In this document: positions 17,397 to 25,210 of the stretch, piece by piece
Numbering within the stretch: the stretch's first letter is position 1
How the letters are laid out: each line of letters begins with the position of its first letter
Assembly (NCBI RefSeq): GCF_041081105.1
Contig: NZ_CP163528.1
Coordinates: 682,001 to 746,000 of the forward strand
Direction: 5' to 3'
DNA from: Promicromonospora sp. Populi
GTDB lineage: Bacteria > Actinomycetota > Actinomycetes > Actinomycetales > Cellulomonadaceae
Length of the DNA stretch: 64,000 nucleotides
Translations under genes and position numbers: made by a program
The notes under the pieces: model-generated
Told to the model about the DNA's origin: nothing
Seen by the model: only the letters and a program-made list of their open reading frames with translations
The model's database searches: none

Positions 17397-17410
17397 GCAG
17401 GTCTGTGGGG

Positions 17411-18223
17411 TCACCGGGTGTTCACGGCGACGGGCGTTGCGATCAGGGCGCGCAGCACGGGCACCAAGCCCTGTTCGTCGATGGAGCCGGTGACGTGGTC
17501 CGCAGCAGCGGTGACGACGTCGGAGGCGTGGCCCATGGCGACGGCGTATGCGGCCCACTCGAAGACGGGCAGATCGTTCAGCCCGTCGCCGACCCCGACG
17601 GTGAACCGGCGGTCGACGCCCAGGTCCTGCCGGACGAGCTCGAGCGCAGACGCCTTGGACACGCTGCCGGGGGTGACGTCGAGCCAGTCACCGGCGGCGG
17701 GAGTCGCGGTCACGCCGAGGCGGCGCAGGTCGCCGACCAGGTCCAAGATCGCGGGGGCACGCAGGATCATGCGTGGAGTGCGGGAGCGGGCGAGCTGGTC
17801 GGCCGTCGTGATGCGCTGGGCGCCGTTGACCTCGTCCGGTCCGAACAGGCGCGTCACCCAATAACCCCAACCGATCTCCTCGACGCCGATCTGCGCGCCG
17901 AGGAGACTCTTGCGGACCGTCGTGATCGCCGGGCCGACGGCGAACGTGTGCGACTTCGTGACCTCGTATCCGCCTGGCAGGGCCGGGTCGAGACGGGCGG
18001 TGACCGCACCGTTGGAACAGACGATGGTGCCGATGGACAGGCCGAGCGCTTGGGCGATCGGCACCGTGCCGACGAGTGACCGACCGGTGGAAAGCACGAC
18101 GTGGTGCCCCGCGGCGATGACGTCGCGTACCGCTGCGGCGGTCTCGCCGCACACCTCGTGGCTGCCGTTGGGCACGATCGTGCCGTCGATGTCCAGCGCC
18201 ACAAGGCGGGTCTCAGTGCTCAT
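17411..18223 (-). CDS. HAD-superfamily hydrolase, Cof type
   Basis: 270 aa. Motif I DIDGT is at residues 10-14 (nucleophile Asp10, acid Asp12), motif II is STGRS, and motifs III-IV include SVSKASAL and VGDGLNDLPVFEWA. A C2B-type cap lies between them. The usual role is phosphatase on a sugar phosphate or nucleotide. ATG 18223 follows GGGAGA. It is the first gene of the leftward lanthipeptide operon, 80 nt before the precursor, and is divergent from the cluster regulator. Membership in the biosynthetic pathway is inferred from position only. Confidence 0.87.
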   Translation of the reverse strand: MSTETRLVALDIDGTIVPNGSHEVCGETAAAVRDVIAAGHHVVLSTGRSLVGTVPIAQALGLSIGTIVCSNGAVTARLDPALPGGYEVTKSHTFAVGPAITTVRKSLLGAQIGVEEIGWGYWVTRLFGPDEVNGAQRITTADQLARSRTPRMILRAPAILDLVGDLRRLGVTATPAAGDWLDVTPGSVSKASALELVRQDLGVDRRFTVGVGDGLNDLPVFEWAAYAVAMGHASDVVTAAADHVTGSIDEQGLVPVLRALIATPVAVNTR

Positions 18224-18428
18224 GCCGTCTCCCTGGGTCGGAGCTTGCTGACGTCGTTCAGACTGCTGGCTGGCGCCGCCGCCCGACCCCGGGGTTCGTG
18301 CATCCTTTGCTTGCAGCAGATGCAATTTCCTGTCGCCGACGGGGCGGAACCGGGGCGTTTCGCGCACGGTTGCGGACCCGCGCCGCTACCGTTGGCACGG
18401 GCGCAGACCACGCCGGGAGGGGGCCACG

Positions 18429-19856
18429 GTGGCACGCAGCGCGAAGGCCGAACGTGAACGGCTCCGCGAGACGTGGTTCGCGGCCGGCACATCGATGGCC
18501 GAGGTCGCCGGGCTCATGGGCCAGCACTTCGGGGTGCGTCCCCGGACGGCCTGGCGGTACGCGGCTGGATGGGACCAATGGAAGCTGGTACAGCAGTACC
18601 GAACGGTCAACCCGGACGCGCGGATCGACGAGAGCCGCATCTCACGCTGGGAATCGTGGCCGTTCGGCGGCTCCCGCCCGAGCCTGGAGGCCCTGGCCGG
18701 GCTCGCCCTCACTCTCGGGCACGGCTGCACCCTGGCCGACCTGGTCGACGACGCCGACCGGCAGCACCTGTCCGCCGCAGAGACAGCGGTGATCACCGCC
18801 ACCAGCGCACCAGGTAGTGAAGGGATGATGGTTCTCGAGAGCCGGTCGACGACGACCGGCTCGGCACAGAAGGGAGAGGACGAGGTGCACCGCCGGGAGA
18901 TGCTGCGACTGCTGACCGTGGTCGGTGCCGCGGTCCTCCTACCCGCTGGACCTCAGCCCGTTGCTGCCGGTGCACCGATCGGTGAGTTCTCCCGGTTCAA
19001 CACCCACCTGTGGCAGGTATATGCGCTCGCGCCCGCCAAGGCCGACGTGCTGCCCCTGGTCCGCCGCCAGCTCGCGGTGCTGTCCGACGGGCTGAACCGT
19101 TCCCCCGGTCCAGCCGACCGGCAGCAGTTGTGCGCCCTGGCCGGGGACCTGTTCCAGCTCGCCGGCGAGATCTACTTCGACGCAGACGCCTACACCGACG
19201 CCGCGCACTGCTACCACCTAGCAGCCCAGGCCAGCCGCGAAGCAGGCGCCCACGACCAGTGGGCCTGCGCCCTGACCCGGCACGCCTACCTGTCGGTCTA
19301 CGAGAAGAAGTTCACCGACGCCCTGCCCGTCCTGGAGCTAGCGGCCGCTATCGCCACCCGCGGAGACAGCGAGCTGTCCACGCGTCACTGGGTCTCCGCA
19401 GTCCAGGGCGAGGTCCACGCCGGCCTCGGTGACCTGGACGCCTGCCGCCGCGCCCTTGACCACGCCCAGGAAGTCGCCGGACTCACCGGCACGATCCACA
19501 ACGGCGGCTGGCTGCGGTTCGACGGCTCCCGGCTCCCTGAGGAACGTGGTACCTGCTACGTGACTCTGGGCAGCCCAGACCTGGCCGAGGCTGCACTGAC
19601 CGAAGCGCTCCAGCACGCTACCTCCACTCGGCGCCGCAGCAGCGTCCTGGCCGACCTCGCCATCGTCGGTGCACAACGCCGCGACCTCGACCAGGTCCTG
19701 GTCCACGCCGACGCTGCCCTGGCCAACTCCCAGGGCAGCGGCTCGGCGATGATCGCTCGAAAGCTCCTGACTCTGCGCCCCCACCTCGCACCGCTCATGT
19801 CGGATCCTCGCGCCCGCGAGCTCGGCGACCGACTTACCGCTCTGACCGCAGCATGA
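18429..19856 (+). CDS. Helix-turn-helix regulator with TPR-like sensor region, lanthipeptide-cluster associated
   Basis: 475 aa with a GTG start. Residues ~1-110 form a divergent helix-turn-helix domain (MAEVAGLMGQHFGVRPRTAW, ISRWES, SLEALAGLALTL). After a linker, EVHRREMLRLLTVVGAAVLLP (~150-170) precedes helical repeats with TPR-like spacing (DAYTDAAHCYHLAAQASREAG, FTDALPVLELAAAIA, PDLAEAALTEALQHA). This architecture is common in Streptomyces regulators beside RiPP and other natural-product genes. It is divergent from the HAD-precursor-lanB operon across a 205-bp spacer and probably controls it. Confidence 0.82.
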   Translation: MARSAKAERERLRETWFAAGTSMAEVAGLMGQHFGVRPRTAWRYAAGWDQWKLVQQYRTVNPDARIDESRISRWESWPFGGSRPSLEALAGLALTLGHGCTLADLVDDADRQHLSAAETAVITATSAPGSEGMMVLESRSTTTGSAQKGEDEVHRREMLRLLTVVGAAVLLPAGPQPVAAGAPIGEFSRFNTHLWQVYALAPAKADVLPLVRRQLAVLSDGLNRSPGPADRQQLCALAGDLFQLAGEIYFDADAYTDAAHCYHLAAQASREAGAHDQWACALTRHAYLSVYEKKFTDALPVLELAAAIATRGDSELSTRHWVSAVQGEVHAGLGDLDACRRALDHAQEVAGLTGTIHNGGWLRFDGSRLPEERGTCYVTLGSPDLAEAALTEALQHATSTRRRSSVLADLAIVGAQRRDLDQVLVHADAALANSQGSGSAMIARKLLTLRPHLAPLMSDPRARELGDRLTALTAA

Positions 19857-20233
19857 CCACGAAGGGAACCCTCTTGGACCACGAGAACGGCCGCATCTTC
19901 CGCGAAGCCTGGATTGCTGGCGTCACCAAGCACTACCCCGGCGAACCCAAGTTCGGCTACATCACGCCCTGGGACGACACCCCGGAGTGGGAACGATCCG
20001 CCGCATCGGCCGTCCACGACCAGGTCCGAGCCTTCATCGACACCACCGACGGCGCTGCCGGGCGCCTCACTCGCGAGCAGAAGGGCCGGTTCGTCGCCCT
20101 GTGCTGGATCGGCCAGATCTACAACCACTTCCCCGACCCCAAGCCCTCCTACGTCGCCGACTGGAACGACATGCCCGCCTGGCAGCAGGAAACCGACGCG
20201 GACATCTTCGAGACGATCGAACGCACGCCGTAG
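19853..20233 (+). CDS. Small protein with two RyR-like repeats
   Basis: 126 aa, ATG overlapping the regulator stop by 4 nt. Two copies of one motif are visible: KHYPGEPKFGYITPWDDTPEW at ~27-47, where the repeat core is H-[YF]-P-x2-PK-x2-Y-[IV]-x2-W-[DN]-D-x-P-x-W, and NHFPDPKPSYVADWNDMPAW (~92-111). Each copy is followed by an acidic helix. This resembles ryanodine-receptor (RyR) domain halves, a fold found in some bacterial ligand-binding proteins. Translational coupling suggests it works with the regulator, for example as a co-sensor. Function is unknown. Confidence 0.75.
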   Translation: MTTKGTLLDHENGRIFREAWIAGVTKHYPGEPKFGYITPWDDTPEWERSAASAVHDQVRAFIDTTDGAAGRLTREQKGRFVALCWIGQIYNHFPDPKPSYVADWNDMPAWQQETDADIFETIERTP

Positions 20234-20250
20234 GACCGCCAGCGGCCGGC

Positions 20251-21069
20251 TCAGCGCAGCGGGGACCGGCGGGCGCTGACGCGCTCGCGCTGGAGCTCGT
20301 CCTGCCGGCCCTGCCAGCCCTTGAACTTCTCCTGCGCCTCCATCTCGGCCGCGCTGGGCGCCAGACCGACCACCAGGAGCAGCAGGATCGTGCTGAGGGT
20401 GACACCGATGATCAGCGGGCCCAGGAGCGCTCCCACGGACACCCCGACGTCCGGCGTGGCGACGGCTCCGCGTACCACCTCCGCCTGCATGGCCGACATG
20501 CCCGTGTAGTGCATGCCGGACACCGCGATGCCCATGATGATCGCGGCGCCCGCGCCGGCGGCGATGTTGTGCACCCTCGCGGAGAGCCAGAGCCCGGCGG
20601 TCGCGGCGACGACCCCGACGGCCACCGACAGGACGACGGTGGCGGGCGCGTACGTGATCTCGACGCCCACGTGTACGGCGCGCATGCCGAGGTAGTGCAT
20701 GGCCGAGATGCCGAGGCCGGTGACGATGCCACCCGCGAGCAGCGCGAAGGGGCCGACCCCGGCGGCGCGGACGATGAAGAGGCCGAGGCCCACGACGGCG
20801 ATGGCGAGCACGCCGCTGGCGATCGTCAGGCCGACGTCGAACCGGGTCTCGGCGCCACGGACGTGGAAGCCGAGCATGGCGACGAAGTGCATGACCCAGA
20901 TGCCGGTGCCGCCGATGGAGATCGCGCCGAGAGCCAGCCAACCGGTGCTGGCGCTGCCGCGGGCGACGCGGGCACGGGCGGTACAGGTCAGGCCGACGGC
21001 GCACCCGGCGCACGAGAGCAGGAACGAGAGCACGGGCGTGACCCAGCCCAGCGCAAAGTGGTCGATCAT
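20251..21069 (-). CDS. MHYT domain integral membrane sensor
   Basis: 272 aa. About seven transmembrane helices contain the MHYT-family motifs: WVMHFVAM (~60), SAMHYLGMRAV (~125) and SGMHYTGMSAM (~185). The conserved Met/His residues are proposed to bind copper and sense oxygen, CO or NO. Other MHYT proteins carry GGDEF/EAL output domains; this one ends in a short charged cytosolic tail (EAQEKFKGWQGRQDELQRER). It is therefore a stand-alone sensor or has an unlinked partner. The partner is not apparent here. Confidence 0.9.
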   Translation of the reverse strand: MIDHFALGWVTPVLSFLLSCAGCAVGLTCTARARVARGSASTGWLALGAISIGGTGIWVMHFVAMLGFHVRGAETRFDVGLTIASGVLAIAVVGLGLFIVRAAGVGPFALLAGGIVTGLGISAMHYLGMRAVHVGVEITYAPATVVLSVAVGVVAATAGLWLSARVHNIAAGAGAAIIMGIAVSGMHYTGMSAMQAEVVRGAVATPDVGVSVGALLGPLIIGVTLSTILLLLVVGLAPSAAEMEAQEKFKGWQGRQDELQRERVSARRSPLR

Positions 21070-21311
21070 GGCGAGGCTTCTCCAGCGAGTGCGGGGGGAG
21101 TTCGGGGGGACGAGAACCTTTGGCCATTAAAGCGGGCAAATACGGCAACATGCACGGTTTGCACAGGGCGAATTATGCAAAACCAAGGGTGAACTTTTGA
21201 CACTCTGGATAACCCTTTTTACGTCCGGTTCCCTCTCCGAGAGGTCCGGCACGGGCGGCGTGGCCGGGGTCACATCCACCGTCCGAGAGGCGCGACTCAG
21301 GGCCGACAAAG

Positions 21312-21327
21312 TTAGGTTAGGCTCACC
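21312..21327 (+). promoter_or_regulatory. IdeR/DtxR iron box upstream of siderophore-interacting protein
   Basis: TTAGGTTAGGCTCACC matches the actinobacterial iron-repressor consensus (TTAGGTTAGGCTAACCTAA) over its first half. It overlaps a TAGGCT -10-like hexamer (21318-21323) located 7 nt before the GTG start. Iron-loaded IdeR bound here would block RNA polymerase. Confidence 0.82.
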
Positions 21328-21330
21328 GAC

Positions 21331-22308
21331 GTGACCACCAAGACCGAGGGGCTCGACGTCAAGCCCTCGCGAATTTTCGATGTCGAGGTAGCGCGCGTTA
21401 CGCGCCTGTGCCCGTCCTTCGTCCGCTTCACCTTCAAGGGTCCGGACCTGGACAAGTTCGCGGACAACGGCCGCGACCAGCGCATCAAGCTCTTCCTCCC
21501 GTCCCCCCGCGGCGGCTGGGACGCCCTGCAACGTGACGACCCCGACTGGTACGCCTCGTGGCGTGCGCTCCCGGACGAGCACCGCAACCCGATGCGCACC
21601 TACACGGTCCGCACCGTGCGCCAGAACCTGCGCGAGGTCGACGTCGACGTCGTCATGCACGGTGACACCGGGCCGGCCTCACGCTGGGCGCTGACCGCCG
21701 CCGCGGGCGACCCGATGGTGATCATGGGCCCCAATGCCGAGTACGACGGCATACACGGCGGCGTCGAGTTCGCCCCGCCGGCGTCCAGCCACGCGCTGCT
21801 GCTGGCCGGCGACGAGACCGCGGTGCCGGCCATCGCCGCGATCTGCGAGTCCCTGCCCGACGACGCCGTGGGCGAGGTCTTCCTCGAGGTACCTCACCCG
21901 GAGGACGGCTGGAACCTCGGCGCCCCCGAGGGTGTGCGGGTGCACTGGCTGGCGCGTGACGGGCGCGAGCACGGCGACGCGCTGGTCCCGGCCGTGCAGG
22001 CCGCGGCGGACCGGCTGCTCGCGATGGGTGTGCGGCCGTCCACGGACAGTGCGCCCGCCCTCACCGCGGCCGGCGTGGACCTGTCGGGCGAGGCGCACGA
22101 CGTCGACGTCGATGCCGAGATCCTCTGGGAGGTGCCGGTCGACGAGGCGGGCAACCCCCTGGCGCAGGACACCGTGCTGTACGCGTGGCTCGCGGGCGAG
22201 GCCGGCGTCATCAAGACGCTGCGCCGCTACCTCGTGAACGAGTGCCAGGTCGACCGCAAGTCCGTGGCGTTCATGGGCTACTGGCGCAAGGGCCGCGCAG
22301 AGAACTGA
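21331..22308 (+). CDS. Siderophore-interacting protein (FAD-dependent ferric-siderophore reductase)
   Basis: 325 aa. The FAD-binding barrel carries MRTYTVR (R-x-Y-T-x-R) and the segment after it; the NAD(P)H-binding half starts around residue 150 with [13 protein letters not shown] and ends [22 protein letters not shown], typical of the SIP/ViuB family. It reduces Fe(III)-siderophore in the cytosol to release iron. The GTG start has no Shine-Dalgarno and lies 7 nt after the -10-like TAGGCT that overlaps an iron box, so it is probably a leaderless, iron-repressed gene. No siderophore biosynthesis or uptake gene is in the window. Confidence 0.94.
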   Translation: MTTKTEGLDVKPSRIFDVEVARVTRLCPSFVRFTFKGPDLDKFADNGRDQRIKLFLPSPRGGWDALQRDDPDWYASWRALPDEHRNPMRTYTVRTVRQNLREVDVDVVMHGDTGPASRWALTAAAGDPMVIMGPNAEYDGIHGGVEFAPPASSHALLLAGDETAVPAIAAICESLPDDAVGEVFLEVPHPEDGWNLGAPEGVRVHWLARDGREHGDALVPAVQAAADRLLAMGVRPSTDSAPALTAAGVDLSGEAHDVDVDAEILWEVPVDEAGNPLAQDTVLYAWLAGEAGVIKTLRRYLVNECQVDRKSVAFMGYWRKGRAEN

Positions 22309-22310
22309 GC

Positions 22311-22375
22311 TGGTTGTGGGCGTGATCGTTGCGCCAAGAACGGGCAGAGAGCGGCAACGATCGCGCCCACAACCA
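22311..22375. terminator. 22-bp near-perfect hairpin between convergent genes
   Basis: Arms 22311-22332 and 22354-22375 pair with a single G-T mismatch. The hairpin begins 2 nt after the siderophore-interacting-protein stop and ends 5 nt before the convergent PEBP stop. Its position suits a bidirectional terminator. Confidence 0.7.
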
Positions 22376-22380
22376 TCAGC

Positions 22381-22917
22381 TCATCGGCTGTAGGTCGCCG
22401 TCAGCGTGGCGCGGCCCAGCAGGTGGAAGTACACGTTGAACGCCACCTGCGCGTTGGTGTTGTCCGGGCCCAGGCCCAGCTCGCCGGGCGCGACGTCCAG
22501 GGCGTGCACCGCGAAGATGTACCGGTGCGGGTGGTCACCGGGCGGCGGGCCGGCACCCTCGAACCCCGGGGTGTGGCCGTCGCTGTGGGTGTGGAACGCG
22601 CCCGCGGGCAGGCCCGCGCCGTCGGGTGCGCCCGCGCCGGTGTCGAGCGACGTCACGTCGGGCGGCAGGTCCACGACGGTCCAGTGGTGGTAGCCCATCG
22701 GCGTCGGCGCGTCGGGGTCGTAGCAGGTCACCACGAACGACCTGGTGCCCTCGGGGAATCCGCTCCACGCCAGGGCGGGGGAGATGTCCTGGTCGTGCGC
22801 GGCGTGCGCGTCCGGCATGCGCTCACCGTCGGTCAGGTCGGTGCTGGTCAGCGTGAAGGTAGCGGGCGCCGGGAGCAGCGTGTACGGGTCGGGCGGGTAT
22901 GGCCGAGTGAAGTCCAT
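22381..22917 (-). CDS. PEBP / YbhB-YbcL family protein (Raf-kinase-inhibitor-like)
   Basis: 178 aa. Family marks are DQDISPALAWSGFPEGTRSFVVTCYDPDAP split over residues ~43-72, YHHWTVVDLP, and HRYIFAVHALDV followed by the C-terminal HLLGRATLTATY. These proteins form a phosphatidylethanolamine-binding fold with an anion pocket near the conserved Asp-Pro-Asp and His. The bacterial role is unknown. Start 22917 (MDFTRPYP) is preferred; an in-frame ATG three codons upstream is also possible and neither has a strong ribosome binding site. Confidence 0.9.
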   Translation of the reverse strand: MDFTRPYPPDPYTLLPAPATFTLTSTDLTDGERMPDAHAAHDQDISPALAWSGFPEGTRSFVVTCYDPDAPTPMGYHHWTVVDLPPDVTSLDTGAGAPDGAGLPAGAFHTHSDGHTPGFEGAGPPPGDHPHRYIFAVHALDVAPGELGLGPDNTNAQVAFNVYFHLLGRATLTATYSR

Positions 22918-22966
22918 GGTCCACACTCTGCCGAACCGCGGCCCCTGGCACCAGCGTGTGGTCGGG

Positions 22967-23596
22967 TCAGCCCACTCGGAGGAGGTGGCGGAACGCCGTC
23001 TGGGCCCGCGCCGGGCTCGGCTCGTCGCCCGTGATGAGGTCCGCGTACGTCAGCGACTCCGACACGCGCACCAGCAGGTAGGCGAGCTCCTCCGGCGTGA
23101 TGGTGCCGCCGAACGGTGCGTCGCCCAGGTCGCGGACCACCAGCCACTCGACGGTGGCGACGAAACGCTGCTGGATGGGGCTGTCGGCGGTGGTGAGCAG
23201 GCGCAGGGAGCGGGCCGGCTCGCGGCGCAGGAACGTACGGAAGTAGTCGGCCACGATGAGGTCGTGCGCGACCGCGGTCAGCAGGTCTGCGAGCCGTTCG
23301 GCGCCGGTGAGGTGCTCGGTCGCGTGCTCGGCCTGCACCAGGGTCGGCACGGCGAGCGACCACAGCACCTCGGACAGCAGCGCGTCCCGGTTGCCGACCC
23401 AGCGGAACACCGACGTGCGGTCCACGCCGAGGCGCACGGCCAGGGGGCCCATGTCGATGCGGTAGCCCTCGATGAAGGCCTCGCGCGCGAGGTCGAGCAC
23501 CCGCTGGGCCTCGGGGCGCGTGGCGAGCCGAGCGGAGAGGCGGCTCGGCGCGGCTTCCAGCCCGACGGTCGCGATGCTCGACGCCGGTGTCGTCAT
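22967..23596 (-). CDS. TetR-family regulator, QsdR-like
   Basis: 209 aa. The N-terminal DNA-binding helices (~30-75) include LDLAREAFIEGYRIDMGPLAVRLGVDRTSVFRWVGNRDALL. The ligand domain resembles QsdR-type regulators, with SLRLLTTADSPIQQRFVATVEWLV and a C-terminal SESLTYADLITGDEPS. It is divergent from the catabolic operon at 23745 across 148 bp containing a triple ATGCA repeat, and is the most likely repressor of that operon and of itself. ATG 23596 is the start that opens the recognisable fold. Confidence 0.87.
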   Translation of the reverse strand: MTTPASSIATVGLEAAPSRLSARLATRPEAQRVLDLAREAFIEGYRIDMGPLAVRLGVDRTSVFRWVGNRDALLSEVLWSLAVPTLVQAEHATEHLTGAERLADLLTAVAHDLIVADYFRTFLRREPARSLRLLTTADSPIQQRFVATVEWLVVRDLGDAPFGGTITPEELAYLLVRVSESLTYADLITGDEPSPARAQTAFRHLLRVG

Positions 23597-23625
23597 GCGG
23601 CCATCCAACCGTCACAGGGCGCCCG

Positions 23626-23650
23626 ATGCAACAATATGCAGAACGATGCA
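23626..23650. promoter_or_regulatory. Three ATGCA repeats spaced exactly 10 bp
   Basis: ATGCA occurs at 23626-23630, 23636-23640 and 23646-23650, one helical turn apart on one DNA face, in an AT-richer patch between the divergent QsdR-like gene and the catabolic operon. A cooperative regulator site is a reasonable reading. Confidence 0.45.
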
Positions 23651-23744
23651 TAAAGGGACATCGTGCTCGGCATGACCCTACCCCGGTGGTGCCCGGCGTG
23701 CTACGGTGCAGTTCGCAAACCGACCGGCCGGTATGGAGGATTAC

Positions 23745-25175
23745 GTGACCGACGACGTCGTCGCCGACAAGTCCGAAGCAGTCCGTGAAGCAAGGCCCGA
23801 GCGCAGGTTCGAGGGCAGAGTCGCCATCGTCACGGGTGCGAGCAGGGGCATCGGCCTCGCGATCGCCCACCGGATAGTGGCCGAGGGCGGGCGGGTGGTG
23901 ATCACCGGACGCTCCGCGGACTCCCTGCGGGAGGCGGTCGCCGAGCTCGGCGAGGACCACGCCCTGGGCATCGCGGGCAAGGCGGACGACGCCGAGCACC
24001 GCGCCGCCGCCGTCGCGCGGACTTTTCAGCACTTCGGGCGCCTGGACCACCTGGTGAACAACGCCGGGATCAACCCCGCCTGGGGCCCGCTCGCCCAGCT
24101 CGACACGAGTGTGGCCCGCAAGATCCTCGAGGTGAACGTGATCGCCGCGCTGGAGTGGACGCGGGAGGCGGTAGCGGCGTCGGCCGGGACCGAGACCGGG
24201 ACGCAGGGCCTGCGGTCGATCCTGAACATGGCGTCGATCGCGGGGACGGCGTCGGGCCCGAACATCGCGTTCTACGGGGTCTCCAAGGCCGCCCTGATCA
24301 ACCTGACTGTGCAGCTCGCCGACGAGCTCGCCCCGGCCATCCGCGTCAACGCGCTCGCGCCGGCGGTCATCAAGACCCGCCTGGCGCGGGCCCTCTACGA
24401 GGGCCGCGAGGAGGCGGTCGCCGCCGCCTACCCGATGCGGCGGCTCGGGGTCCCGGACGACGTCGCCGGGCCCGCGGCCTTCCTCCTGTCCGACGACGCC
24501 GCCTGGATCACCGGCCAGACGCTCCTGGTCGACGGCGGGGCGAGCGTGCGGACCGCCCTGTGCGCCAGCCCGTCCAGGACCAGGTGCTGCGCGCGGCCCT
24601 CGACCTCTTCGCGACGCAGGGCTACGCGAACACGAGCGTCCAGCAGATCGTCGAGGCCGCGGGCGTCACCAAGGGCGCGATGTACCACTACTTCGCCTCC
24701 AAGGACGACCTGCTGTTCGCGATCTACGAGCGCATGCTGTCGCTGCAGAAGGCGCGGCTCGACGAGATCGTCGCTGCGGGCGACAAGCGGGGCGACGACG
24801 TCGAGGACGTGCTGCGCGCCGTCTGCGAGGACGTGGTGCACAGCTCCATCGAGCTCATGGCCGAGGGCACCGTGTTCACCCGCAGCCAGCACATGCTCAC
24901 GCCGGAGCGCCAGCTCGAGGTCAAGCGGCGTCGCCGCGAGTATCACGACGACTTCGAGGCGCTGCTCCGCCGCGGGATCGCGGAGGGGAGGTTCCGCGAC
25001 GACGTGCCCACCGCGGTGCTCATCGCGAACTTCTTCTCCGACGTCCACTACCTGCCGCAGTGGTACTCGCCCACGGGGCCCGAGACGGCGGCCGAGGTGG
25101 CGCAGCAGCTCACGGAGCTGTTCCTGCGCGGGATCCGGGCGGGTTCGGGCGGTCCGGGTTCGGGCGGCTCGGTAG
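23745..25175 (+). CDS. SDR oxidoreductase, first gene of catabolic operon; native stop apparently lost
   Basis: Residues 1-~272 (to about base 24562) are a complete SDR: TGASRGIG near the N-terminus, NNAG, active-site Ser in NMASIAG, YGVSK and the C-terminal DDAAWITGQTLLVDGGASVR. SDRs normally stop within a few codons of DGG. This frame instead runs on to 25175 antiphase across the downstream TetR gene, giving arginine/serine-rich nonsense. A TGA expected in a GTGA overlap with TetR reads TGC at 24561-24563. Either a stop-loss substitution or an unusual long overlap is present. GTG 23745 has TGGAGGA 4 nt upstream. Confidence 0.7.
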   Translation: MTDDVVADKSEAVREARPERRFEGRVAIVTGASRGIGLAIAHRIVAEGGRVVITGRSADSLREAVAELGEDHALGIAGKADDAEHRAAAVARTFQHFGRLDHLVNNAGINPAWGPLAQLDTSVARKILEVNVIAALEWTREAVAASAGTETGTQGLRSILNMASIAGTASGPNIAFYGVSKAALINLTVQLADELAPAIRVNALAPAVIKTRLARALYEGREEAVAAAYPMRRLGVPDDVAGPAAFLLSDDAAWITGQTLLVDGGASVRTALCASPSRTRCCARPSTSSRRRATRTRASSRSSRPRASPRARCTTTSPPRTTCCSRSTSACCRCRRRGSTRSSLRATSGATTSRTCCAPSARTWCTAPSSSWPRAPCSPAASTCSRRSASSRSSGVAASITTTSRRCSAAGSRRGGSATTCPPRCSSRTSSPTSTTCRSGTRPRGPRRRPRWRSSSRSCSCAGSGRVRAVRVRAAR

Positions 25176-25210
25176 CAGGCGGCTCGACGTCGGGAAGGGG
25201 AGACAAGTGA
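24560..25210 (+). CDS. TetR/AcrR-family regulator within catabolic operon
   Basis: 216 aa from GTG 24560. The DNA-binding domain covers ~10-55: VLRAALDLFATQGYANTSV then VTKGAMYHYFASKDDLLF. The C-terminal half resembles FadR/KstR2-like acyl-CoA-responsive regulators, with RREYHDDFEALLRRGIAEG and HYLPQWYSP. The tail is low-complexity Gly/Ser. It sits between an SDR and a quinone reductase-like gene and overlaps the latter by 4 nt, so it would be expressed with the operon and probably feeds back on it through an acyl-CoA ligand (inference). Confidence 0.85.
   Translation: MRQPVQDQVLRAALDLFATQGYANTSVQQIVEAAGVTKGAMYHYFASKDDLLFAIYERMLSLQKARLDEIVAAGDKRGDDVEDVLRAVCEDVVHSSIELMAEGTVFTRSQHMLTPERQLEVKRRRREYHDDFEALLRRGIAEGRFRDDVPTAVLIANFFSDVHYLPQWYSPTGPETAAEVAQQLTELFLRGIRAGSGGPGSGGSVAGGSTSGRGDK

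Noticed and set aside
21150..21240. Possible riboswitch or attenuator in the AT-richer spacer upstream of the siderophore-interacting gene.
   Set aside because: No conserved aptamer pattern was recognisable; a promoter for the MHYT gene and the iron box explain the region.
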